Assembly (NCBI GenBank): GCA_003439945.1
Contig: QVRM01001250.1
Location: forward strand, 233,501-297,500
Length of the DNA stretch: 64,000 bases
Reading direction: 5' to 3'
From: Dermanyssus gallinae
Lineage: Eukaryota > Arthropoda > Arachnida > Mesostigmata > Dermanyssidae
The notes beneath the pieces were generated by a model that searched no databases, was not told the DNA's origin, and saw only the letters and a program-made list of their open reading frames with translations. Below, piece after piece: positions 1-9,411 of the stretch. Within the stretch, counting starts at the first letter, position 1. The number at the start of each line of letters is the position of its first letter. Position numbers and translations under genes: made by a program.

Positions 1-1138
1 CGATGAGCCAGCGAAGTCGTCGTGCAGAGTTCACAAGGAGCAACGAGCAACTGTTTGTCGTACGATCGTCCATCGAGGTGGCTGTTTGCTCACGGCTGAA
101 AACTCGGCCTGAAAGGTCCACAAAGCAGCTCGAGCAGTTCTAGGCGGCTCTGGGGAGGCGGCAGCGGAGGCGGCCGCCGAGGACTCCTCACACCCTCGCG
201 AAATATAGAGACCGGCCCTCTCTGCTACCGTTTTGAGAGCTACAGCTTGAGTGTGGAATGTGGCTACAGTTCCGTTCTAAAAACGCAATGTGCTCGAATT
301 TTTTTTGTCGACGACATTCGGCACTATCCTCATCATCATCATCAGCAGCAGCATCATCATCATCATTATGGCCCTCCCTTGTTGTCCTTAGGCTATTTGT
401 ACGCTTGGTGAAGCTATTCGAAAGCATTCATTGTAGGTAGTGGGAGCTTAAAGCATTGGGGGCAGTGCAACTAGTCAACACAGCCGAAATTCGTTTATAT
501 ACATAAGTGTCGTTATGTACGAAATTATGACACAATACACATGGCACATAAGTCACCTAGTTCAGTATAGTTCTCCTCCTTGACTAGCTTGACTTCCAGC
601 TAGCTTCTCGCCGTCATTTATAACAGGTCCTGTGCTTTTAAACCAAGTTGTGATTAACCCGTTTACTCTTTAGGAAAATAGCAGCCTCCGCTGGTAGAAC
701 TAGCCGTCTTCCTGTCCTTTGAGGTCATAAATGTTTTCTTTAAATCTTATTTTACTACGCAACTAATCGGATTTCGTTCCGCCCAGTGAACTTGGTAAAT
801 TTCGGAGCTATTTATGGCGTCACAGGCATGACCTATTGAGAGTTTAGTGCGATCGTTGGAAAGCTATTCGGATGTCAGGTAGTAGGCAAGTAAAATGTAG
901 CTACAGAACTTTTGCGATCACGTTATTATCTGGCACGTGACACTAGTGCTTTGATTGGTTTCGATGACAAAACCTTTACATTCGTCGCACATTTGGCCTA
1001 TACACACATCTAGGCATAGCAGATGTCTTACCGTCCCTTGTGGTGATGATGATTTTGACAACATATAAATGTTATGACTATGTATGATATATCGATACTG
1101 TGTATGTGTGTATATATATATATATATATCCAACATGT
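1..1138. other. No recognisable gene; low-complexity and unique DNA
   Basis: Nothing here matches a family I recognise. A (CAT/CAG)n-like trinucleotide patch lies at about 327-366 and reads as Ser/Ala-rich on one strand and Asp/Ala-rich on the other, which is what a triplet repeat gives in any frame. A short (TA)n tract at about 1111-1129 directly precedes the LINE relic that starts near 1139. Confidence 0.5.
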
Positions 1139-2470
1139 GTTCCAGTGTCTACGCTGAGAAGATCTACGATCATCTCAAGACACATGGCCATATCCACCCC
1201 GTATCAGTAAAACGCTTTCGATCACGTAGCGGTGGTCAGAAGTTCTACGTCGAAATTGCAGACGTAGACTACGACAATCTCATTTAAGATGAGCTCTGAG
1301 AAGACGAAACCCGGCATTCTTTCTTCCGCGGTCATCTGCGACCTGATGTGGTGTTAAAAAGTTACTCGAAAGCATGACTGGCCTGCGACCGAGCTGTATA
1401 TTCTGTACAGAGAACCACAGCCCACCATTGCGGTAAACATACTATACAAAACAAATTAAGATGTATTTATTGTACCTCAACGCTCGATCAATTGTAAAGC
1501 CTGGTGCCCTTGAACCTCTACATAGCTATATCAACAGTTATGAATAAAGATGCAGCAACGATAACTGAGATATGGCTTACTAAACTATCAGTTTATTCGG
1601 CAATGGGAACAAATCAATGATGGGCGACTATTTGATGTTTTTAAAAAGTATCGTGACTCACGGGGCGGTGGAGTCTTAATCCTCGTCCGAAGTGGGCTGG
1701 CTAATTCTGAGGTTGACGTGCCGCATTGTAACTCCGAATTTGTGGCGTGTGATGCCATTTTTACTGGCCACATAGTGCGGCTTATAACAACGTCTTTTTT
1801 GCCTACTGGCACACATGACACTTTAAGAACTAAAGTAGACACTTCAACACAAGAGCCATCATTAATAATAAAACGTGGCCATATAGTTTAACTTACCGGG
1901 GACTTTATTCAGCCAAAAATTAATCGGGAGACGCTAAGCGTGTTACCACCCTTACACGAGAATAATCCTGAACTTCTGCGCCGAGTACGGACACCAACAA
2001 CATGTTACAGAGGCGACACGTGTTGGCAGTCAACTCGATTCACTACTAGACATTGTTCTTTGCAAAGGTAATTCGGTGGACGAAGTTGCTGCGCGGACAA
2101 ACCACCTGTCCTCGGATTATCGTATGGTAGAGTTCGTCATAACGGACTGCAAACGTCCCAAACAGTAGTACAGTCTGGAACCCATATCTGAAAAAAAAAC
2201 AGCGACTCCTAGACAAGATATGCAGCAAATACCGACAAAAGATTGCATACAAGTATGGAATCCCAGGTGAGGACGTTCAGATATATATTGGAAATGTTGC
2301 GAAAATTGATCGTGATACTCTCGTAAATATTGAAAAAAATCATACCGAACTACCGCTAATAATGTTCAACATGATCCATACGACGACGCGTCGCGAAGTT
2401 TGTGGCGACGAAACGAACTCTGGACCGTATGTTCCCATAGAGAGTAACTCCCGATAACTCCAGGGAAACT
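1139..2470 (+). pseudogene. Decayed LINE: end of ORF1 plus endonuclease region of ORF2
   Basis: From about 1139 the plus strand reads as the end of a retrotransposon ORF1 (KFYVEIADVDYDNLI, then past two stops RGHLRPDVVLKSYSKA). After a short gap ORF2 begins at 1460 with MYLLYLNARSIVKPG, a typical start of an apurinic-like endonuclease domain. The domain continues in shifted frames with AATITEIWLT, then DSRGGGVLILVRSGLAN near 1650-1700, and VTEATRVGSQLDSLLDIVL with HLSSDYRMVEF near 2000-2135. Several stops and frameshifts interrupt it and no reverse transcriptase is seen, so the copy is dead and truncated. In CR1/jockey-type LINEs this enzyme nicks the target DNA. The order ORF1 end, endonuclease and the GGGVLI motif support that group, but the exact clade is uncertain. 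Confidence 0.75.
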
Positions 2471-3502
2471 TGATGTTAACAGAGTAAACATTTCCTTGAA
2501 TAAAGCGCGGGAATAATATATTTATGTTTTCTTTAGAGATTTTAACTGCTAAAATGCATAATACACACCGAAGGCCGTTGTTAAAACCACGCTAGTATTG
2601 AACTCACAGACCCACTAAACATCAGTCTCTTTGCCCCTTGTCAGAGGTGATCGCAGTACCGTCTTCTCGAGATTACTTTACCTCGCCACTTGAACTTGCC
2701 ATTGATGTTACTCGACCTTATACGGTGGTTATTTTCGCCCACAAGACAAAGTCTTCTGGCCATCGATTAAGACTCAGAAGACACCTCGAGAAGCGCCTCG
2801 ACAAGAGCTTGACATTTCAGGGGACTTCTCAGTCTAACTCTCTGAAACGATATCTCTTAGCTTAGTACTAAAAAAAGTCACAGCGTTCGTAGCAGCACAC
2901 ACGACGTAGGGAAGAATCAACTTCACCAATAGTGAATAGATGAGCATATATACAGATATGTGTATAATTACGTACCCAGTTGTCATAGTACACTTAATGA
3001 GACAAGGTTTCTTTATGCACATAACCAATAATAGGCCAGTCAAAAAGAATAACCGACAGGACTGGGCTCTCACTGTCACTAGAAACGAAGCACCACCGGC
3101 CAGGATGTATAAATTAGCAAACAACTATCAAGATAGACGCGTTATAGCAGCCCGTTGCTGTCGAATTCGACATTCGAGGTCGCTTCCGGCTATGGAGCGC
3201 GTATATAGCGCTCTGGTGGGCCAAGTGCTCTCGACTAAGGGGGCCTATCAAGAGGTCGTTTGAGGGATCATGATTTATTCTCCTTGAGTTGTTCGATGCG
3301 TTTGTTCGATTCGTCTAAATTGTCCCGAGGGACGCTGGCGCGTTTGCAGCTTCCGATGCGAGCTTCCGACGGACAAAATTCTCATACCGGCCATGCTAAT
3401 GCACACGTAACGAGAAAATCAACCAAATCAACGCGATGCCGGTTACTGCTACTACAGTTTATGTCAACTTACCGCAAGGCAAAGAGTTAGACAGGGATAT
3501 AG
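2471..3502. other. No recognisable feature
   Basis: I see no family motifs, RNA genes or repeats in this stretch. Open frames of 75-107 codons occur on both strands, but they have no recognisable domains and most lack an ATG at the reported end, so I treat them as chance frames. Part of the stretch could belong to the decayed LINE upstream. Confidence 0.4.
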
Positions 3503-3566
3503 AAAGAGAAAAATATATTTGTAAGTTTATATATATATATAAATTTACATAGATATTTTTCTCTTT
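3503..3566. repeat. AT-rich imperfect hairpin
   Basis: The left arm starts AAAGAGAAAAATATATTTG and the right arm ends ATAGATATTTTTCTCTTT. They are near-perfect reverse complements separated by a (TA)n loop. The hairpin lies just before the left end of the long-TIR element at 3585. It may be a fold-back relic or an expansion around the insertion site. Confidence 0.6.
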
Positions 3567-3584
3567 AATTCATATATATAGATA

Positions 3585-4040
3585 TTGGGTCATTCATATC
3601 GCTATGTACAATACTTATTTCGAGGTTTGGTAGAACTCGGCAAGAAAATATTTTTTCTCAATGGAAGGAGAACGCGGAAACGTCTTGTTTAGGAGAGAGA
3701 GTGAAATTTATAAACGTAGTTATTCTGCCTTTTTTCTCCTACATAGTTGTGCAAAATCAACGTTTGCGGGAGAACCAGTCAACGCGCAAAGGAACCGGCG
3801 TGTTCGGAGGAAAACTCTGCACAACGTCTTGCATAATTGCTCTTTACCAATGCCGACCAGTTGCCACTTGTATAGCAAAAAAAAATCATACATAATTCGA
3901 TCGCCGGTTGTGGCGTCCAGCCGTACAAGCACAGTCAATTTCGATTGCATAGTCCGCCGTAGGAATGGGCACATTAGGACAGACATCGTCAAGAGCCAAT
4001 CCACCGTGGTCCTATGGATGCATCAAATCGTACGTGCGTC

Positions 4041-4072
<32 letters not shown>

Positions 4073-4853
4073 GGTTTTATTTGATTGATCTAGTTATATA
4101 ACTTTTTTATGTTAGCACTTTGGAGTGAACAATTGTCTACGCGCGAACGTGTAGTCACGGGTTCTCTAACCCAAGGTTGGCCCAGTTCGACAAAGTGCCC
4201 CGAACAGATGCTGCGATTCCTCGTTGAATGTCAAGCGACAGTCTCTGACGCAAAAATTCCGATGCTCTTGAGTCTCCCGTGGAGAGGTTAAGGCTTCTAC
4301 CCACGCGCTGAATCAACTTCAATGTAAGCGGGCCTGGTCCTCCCATTGTTTCAAAGGCCAACGGACAAAATTGGTGCGGATAACTAATGCCTGAGTATTT
4401 TCTACATTTGTTAGCCTCTGCTAACCTAGACGCATGACCTGCCTGGTCCGCACCTGCACCGACCATCGAAGGGGCTAATGAGTCGGTTACAGTTGCGTCC
4501 CAAACAAGCATGCGACCACGCTCAAATGGGGTTAGAGTAAGACCGTCAGGCCTTTTCCCGTCATCTCTGGATAGACCCGGAGGTTCTAGTACGCACGGAA
4601 AGCCAGCAGATCTAACATTACATTAAATATGCTATTGCATGAGAGTGGTCATTTGGACGTACATTTTGGTTGTAATGCCAAAACTTCACGATTTTTCATG
4701 AAAAAGCGTTAACTTTATTGACTTGTATGACTTAATTAATCTGATTATTCGCTGTTCGCTACGCAAGCTAGTAAAGTGTCTTCCGATAAAAAATATTTTC
4801 TTGCCGAGTTCTACCAAACCTCGCAATAAGTACATAACGATAAAATGACCCTG
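3585..4853. mobile_element. Long-TIR, TA-flanked element, copy 1
   Basis: The left arm (about 3585-3826) and right arm (about 4616-4853) are inverted copies of one sequence, and both also match the element at 61085-62244. The right end reads AATGACCCTG followed by TATATA. The left end is slightly diverged (TTGGGTCATT). Shared internal landmarks are GTTTGGTAGAACTCGGCAAG next to the end and GGGAGAACCAGT further in. The right arm lacks about 170 bp found in the other copies. The centre (3827-4615) is unrelated to copy 2 and contains a LINE C-terminal fragment. Terminal inverted repeats next to TA are typical of Tc1/mariner-type non-autonomous elements, but no transposase is visible, so the superfamily is inferred. 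Arm reading frames look non-coding. Confidence 0.75.
4155..4617 (-). pseudogene. LINE C-terminal domain fragment (RLE-like) inside the long-TIR element
   Basis: Read from 4617 down to the stop at 4155-4157, one open frame gives a domain with LEPPGLSRDDGKRPDGLTL, GRMLVWDATVTDSLAPSMV, LAFETMGG and RQRLSLDIQRGIAASV. The same motifs occur in the LINE at 53640-55165 (ELRPDGVTIPLW, SLVWDVMV). A PD followed about 15 residues later by WD, near a zinc knuckle in the other copy, resembles the restriction-like endonuclease tail of R2/NeSL/Hero-type LINEs. That assignment is my inference. The frame is open for about 150 codons with no stop, so this piece is better preserved than the other copies. It is bounded on both sides by arms of the long-TIR element. 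Confidence 0.7.
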
Positions 4854-4865
4854 TATATATGTATG

Positions 4866-4871
<6 letters not shown>

Positions 4872-4943
<72 letters not shown>
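4872..4943. repeat. (TA)n microsatellite abutting the long-TIR element
   Basis: About 36 TA units follow the right end of the element at 4853. The long poly-Tyr/Ile open frames on both strands here are translations of the repeat and are not genes. Confidence 0.95.
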
Positions 4944-4944
<1 letters not shown>

Positions 4945-5814
4945 CCATTTATTACTTTATACGTATTAGATGTAATACCGGTAAGAATTGTAACAATAAT
5001 GATACGAGCCCAATTTGTAGAAAAAGAAAGCAATTTCAGCCAGTAGCAACACCTTAAAACATGTATTGCACCTTTAGGAGTGGGTGGTGCACACCGTGCG
5101 AATAAGTAGTGAGTGCACTATATATGCAAAAGCCATTTACAGGCTTCCTTCATACGATGATTATCTCTGACAGGTTCGACTACTTCGACGCTAAGGTCGT
5201 TATGGATCCTACGGCAGAGTGCTAAATATAGATCAGTCTCGAGGTCTGCGATCGACACTCATCGTTACAGATTGTAGCTTTTATGAAGTAGCAGCTCCCA
5301 TACGCGGGCTGGCGCAAAATCCTTGAACACTTGACGTCTTATAGCACAGATGGCGGTGGCAGCAGGTTGAACATCGATTTGTATTAACTTTGACAGGCAA
5401 AACAAGTCGAACAGGACCATGTCTCATATTGCGTTTCGAAGTCAACGTTATTGAGTCAGTCACTTTTGTGTTCCCCGTCACCGAGCTGACCGAAGCAAAT
5501 ATACCTGTAAGAAAACTGACACGTTTATAGGTGCCGAATTAAAAAAAATCCAGTAAACATATATTGCTGAAATACTGTCTATGGCGATGGGCTTGCAGAC
5601 AGGTATATGATACATAGGGTCTACAATCTACATAATGACATAGCGCCAAACAAACAGTCCCAATTTCGTGCCTCGTCTTAAATTAATTTTTTTTTAAGAA
5701 GATTGTTTTTAATCTAGACCATCATCCGTCCTCAACGAGCTTAAAACTCACCGCGAGGTATATTTTCAATGCACCGAGGGCCGGACATGTTGAGATATAT
5801 AGGGTTTCCCCAAC
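4944..5814. other. No recognisable feature
   Basis: I find no coding motif, tRNA box or tandem repeat of note. The short open frame at 5281-5481 on the minus strand shows no known domain. Confidence 0.4.
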
Positions 5815-5990
5815 AGTCTTTATGGCAGCATAGCCGCTGACTCTCAGCGGTATGATTTATCATCGACTCTCAATGAGTATCGCTTAAAGAAAATTCGATC
5901 AACAAACAACAGGGATCGAACCGGCGACACCCCGGTAGATGACAAACATGACTAGTGCACTAGTCCCCCAGACGACGCCGCCACCATCGT
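5815..5990 (-). mobile_element. tRNA-like SINE, family 3 (single copy here)
   Basis: On the minus strand a tRNA-like head ends with a clean B box, GGTTCGATCCC (complement of 5912-5922). It is preceded by about 70 bases beginning GGCGGCGTCGTCTGGGGG that have the length of a tRNA. The tail after the B box runs toward 5815 and contains GAGAGTCAGCGG-like sequence, recalling the GCTGAGAGTCAGC tail of SINE family 1. The head cannot be folded confidently into a functional tRNA, so I call it a SINE and not a tRNA gene. Confidence 0.45.
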
Positions 5991-7056
5991 GTCTCGTCTG
6001 AGAAAACTAAATTGCTTACGTAGGCACTAATCTTTAAGACGCTACATCGGCGCTGTGCTCAGTGCCCGCGTAAAATACGCTCAAGTGGCTTAATGCCAGT
6101 TATGCTCGAAAACGATCTCCGGGACCAAATCGTCTTTTAAAGTGTGATACTCTACTATAGGAGGGATAGCTTGTTTATGTTCTGCTGGTTTTATGTCTTG
6201 GTAAGGTGGTATCTTGGACTACTGTCTCATCGTTAGCATCATACCGTCAAGCCAACGTTTATGTATGTATATATATATTGCGCGTTTCCCCAGGTTCTCT
6301 CTCTCTCACGCTCTGTTCTATTATCTCTGTAAAACAATTTTGCTCAACGCCTACAACACTACAATCTTGTGTTTGTGTTCTTCAGCGGGACCTCCCTGGG
6401 CACTTGCTATGTCGCCGTCTGTAGCACGCTGTGTTTGTACGTGAGCAGACGTCAATGTAGCTAACGATGCGCCCAAAGCTAACAAACGACATCGCAGCCG
6501 TGTTGAGGCTGGCGAAACAGTGAAAACTTCCAACCCCCAATAGACCCCCCCCCCCCGACACCCTCCCGCGCCCAGCTTGAAGCCCACGACGGACGGCAAT
6601 GGGAATCTTCGATCGCCTCTGCCCGCCACTGTGAGCTCCTTTATGCATGCGCACAAGCCTGGTGCAACTGTCGACGACAAATGGCTCAGTGCGGACAGTC
6701 ATCACGGGCCTTACGCCTTCGGTCCATCGCATAGCATGTAGTCTACAGGCTAGGGGGTGCCCGAAGGAGGTTTGAGCGTTGGGCCCAGAGAAAGTTGCGT
6801 CCCGCTGTTCACCTTGTTAAGCAGTGTGTGCAAATTGTCCAGAATTGCCAATAACTCTACTGAGGGTACAGTCCAAAGCTGCGCACGTTGCGTTATTATT
6901 ATTATTCAAAGAAAGATGCACAAACGGCGCCTATACGCGCATCTTCTTGAAGATCACATTGTAATGGCGTTTGGTCTCAAGTTGCCTGGCGTTTGGGGCT
7001 AAGATGCACTCAACTTAACAAAAACAGCTAATTAATTAATAATTAATATTATTAAT
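5991..7056. other. No recognisable gene
   Basis: Overlapping frames of about 110 codons on the minus strand (6351-6732) run through a C13 homopolymer at about 6543-6556 and show no domain. An AT-rich near-palindrome made of TTAATTAATAAT-type words lies at about 7029-7062. Nothing else can be supported. Confidence 0.4.
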
Positions 7057-7125
7057 TAATAATGAGTTTGGCCGTTTGCGGAGGGAACGCGGCATCTATT
7101 TTGGGCGCCATAGAGTGAAATAATT
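7057..7125 (+). pseudogene. 3' scrap of the RLE-like LINE
   Basis: The sequence reads SLAVCGGNAASILGAIE followed by a stop. It aligns with the last codons of the LINE at 53640-55165, which end AVCGGNVASIIGAMN and a stop. At the DNA level the two match from TTTGGCCGTTTGCGGAGG onward. Only the extreme 3' coding end is left, followed by an AT-rich stretch and an (AAT)n tract at about 7184-7218. Confidence 0.6.
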
Positions 7126-7904
7126 ATTTAAAGAATTTGCAGTAATACTTTCAGATCTCACAACTGTAACATTGTTTAACGTGTAATAATAATAATAATA
7201 ATAATAACAATAATAATAAAAAAACACGGCACCTGTATGTCAGCTGGCTGACCCCTAAACATGGCACAAACATCGACATAAACAGCAACAAGCATTGACA
7301 TAGAGCCTGGTTATTGTGACTTTTACGAGCAGTTGACTACACGTTGGTCTTCGATTGAAAGCCTTCGCGAGGAATGTTTGCTGCTGATTTAGGGGGTATT
7401 TGCTAGTGTCACGAATCTATGTATGCGTGATTTTTCGGAGAATCACGCGTGACATTAAAAGAAAATGTGAAGTAATGTTTACTATGACTAGTACTTTGAG
7501 TCTCACTCTTAGGCATGACGGTTTCCGATTCTACTACAGACATTTTTTTCACAAATTCTACCACCACTTAGAATAAGTACTTAATTTAGAAATATTCTGT
7601 ATATATATAATTTTTTTTGAAAATTTCTTTAAATGTACCGGAAACAACTACGCTTTTATAGTTCATTAAGGGCCATCCTTAGAACGGAATCCGCGACGTT
7701 TCCTTGACGGACATTTCTTTGCTTCATATATTTCTGACATCAACCTAGTTTCGTAAAAAGATTTTCATAAATATCTGCTTCTATGTAAGTATGTCTATAT
7801 GTCTGCTTCCGGCTGCCGCAGCTATTACCTTGAGCGGCCTTTGATACGTCTACGAGCTATTTCCTTGATGCGTCATTTTTCCAAAGTAACTATGTCTCAT
7901 TGAG

Positions 7905-8115
7905 CTGCAACCATAAGAAGCGAAAGTGGCGGATGGTGTAGGCGGAGACCGGGGGACCCACTGAGGGCAAGTGGGGAGTTAGAACACGTATTTTCTCTCA
8001 TACACGTCGGTGGACTGCGTATATTTGCCCATAACCCGGAATTGAACGTAGGCCAGTGGTGTTCATCGGTAGCTACTGCATTCCTACCTAGGGAGGCTAT
8101 GTCGGCCGCTATGTC
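7905..8115 (-). mobile_element. tRNA-like SINE, family 2
   Basis: On the minus strand, a tRNA-like head of about 75 bases (GACATAGCCTCCCTAGGTAG and following) ends in a weak B box, GTTCAATTCC (complement of 8038-8047). It is followed by GCAAATATACGCAGTCCACC and a tail with CAGTGGGTCCCCCGGTCTC. This head-plus-unrelated-tail layout is typical of tRNA-derived SINEs. It is a different family from the six copies of SINE family 1 in this window. An open frame runs through it but has no coding character. Confidence 0.5.
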
Positions 8116-8235
8116 AATAAAATTCACCTGTCACTTTATCTCTCGTGCCAAACGGCTTCACCCTATATATATATATATATAAAGAAATATGCTATGCATT
8201 CCATCTAGTGTCTACGGAATCGCTTACGCATTACT

Positions 8236-8350
8236 TCGTAAGACGAACCCTATAAATAGAAATGTGCAACGGTAGGAATCAAACCAGTGCACATATGTAA
8301 ATCCTTCGGTCGCTAGGCGCACGCAAATTAACCTAGCCGCCGGGCTTGAC
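8236..8350 (-). mobile_element. SINE family 1, diverged partial copy
   Basis: This is the most diverged of six copies. The reverse complement keeps CGGCTAGGTTAATTTGCGTG, a mutated B box (GGTTTGATTCC) and the following TTGCACATTTCTATTTATAG. The sequence after the GTCTTACGAAG region is lost, so the 3' tail found in other copies is absent. Confidence 0.65.
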
Positions 8351-8469
8351 TGGACCAGAGCCAAATTCTCCCAGTAGAGCCTCCAAGGCCTCCAAAAAGA
8401 AAATATATCAAAAAAATTAGGACCGAGCAGATTCAACACCGATCATCTCTTGATTGTTTTTTTCTATTA

Positions 8470-8940
8470 GGAAATCACCTTTCACGAATTTTTACCATCT
8501 GCGGTCAAGAGAGAACATTACCGCGAAAATTTAAGAAGATGGCGCGGGCACGTCCGACGCGAGAGTCCTGAACTCTAGGCAAAAACTCTTGGATCCTTTA
8601 TCACGATAACGCACCGTCCCTCATATCTTTGCTGATTTTTGATTATTTGATTAAAAAAAAAAAAAAAAACCGGTGTTTGTACTCTTCTAACTTTCCTATT
8701 TTTGGTGCAGTTTTCCTGTACCTACAGAAAACAAACATTTAAAGGAACCACGAGATACAAGACTAGAAGAGATAGATAAAGACGTGCAGGATTAACTCAA
8801 CTCGATTCGGAAAGAATATGAAAAATGTTTTGACGAAGAATGGGAAAGAAGGTGGCACAAGCGCATTCCAGCAAGTGGAAACTATTTTAAAGGAAACAAA
8901 AACACCTTAGAAGATTAAATAAACATTATTTTGTTTTTAA
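8470..8940 (+). pseudogene. Mariner transposase relic (family shared with 42235-42860)
   Basis: The plus strand carries the second half of a mariner transposase in broken frames: EITFHEFLPSAVKREHYREN, RRESPEL, a HDNAP-like segment at about 8605-8620 (CACGATAACGCACC), then YEKCFDEEWERRWHKRIPAS and GNYFKGNKNTLED. These align with canonical mariner motifs (EFLPxG, RPELW, HHDNAPAH, and the final WKxRWxKCIxxxGxYFEG). The third aspartate region has been replaced by a poly-A run and unrecognisable sequence. The final AAAGGAAACAAAAACACC is shared with the relic at 42.2 kb, so the two are copies of one family. No TIRs could be identified. Confidence 0.8.
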
Positions 8941-9226
8941 ATATGTATTAAGACTAAAGTATTCAATCCGTCCTCGTATGTGTGGGTTAGGAAAGTAATT
9001 ATCGGTGACAAACAATTGTCCCCCTGCTATGTCAGGTTACGGTTGACACTACGCTGCCACTGTGGTATGCACAGCCACGGTACCCAGCCACAGTTAGTGA
9101 TTTTTCACTCATACGTTAATTCAACTACAGCTGGTATCGCTTTATTCAACAGTGAATCGCTGAGGCTCTGCCATCCGAAGCACAAGCTACCGTTAGTATC
9201 GGCGCGGTTCTCCGCCAGCATAAGTC

Positions 9227-9411
9227 GATCCTTTCGGAGCTGACTCTCAGCCAAGATCTAACGTACATGGGACTGCTTTTCGCAGTGCTTCATAGGCGGA
9301 CCCCCATAAATACAAATCGGTGCAACGGTGAGGCTCGAACCCGCGCACCTATCTAGTGTCTCCTCCGGTCGCGAGGCGCAGACGCATGCCACCAGGCCAC
9401 CGGGCTCGACG
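9227..9411 (-). mobile_element. SINE family 1, near-complete copy
   Basis: Read on the minus strand, the copy begins CGAGCCCGGTGGCCTGGTGG (A-box region), then GTCTGCGCCTCGCGACCGGA, a B box GGTTCGAGCC and the body CATAGACGG-type region. It ends with TTGGCTGAGAGTCAGC and GAAAGGATCG. Its length of about 185 bp equals that of the best copy at 28430-28613. The tRNA-like promoter boxes imply RNA polymerase III transcription of the source element. Confidence 0.85.

Noticed and set aside
3661..4101. Protein-coding gene in the arms of the long-TIR element
   Set aside because: The frame differs between arms and copies, is broken by small indels, and does not match known proteins on either strand. Similarity is at the DNA level only.
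4686..5057. Long open frames of alternating Tyr and Ile on both strands
   Set aside because: They are translations of the (TA)n tract and its flanks. The same happens at 40158, 43164, 51165 and 52355.
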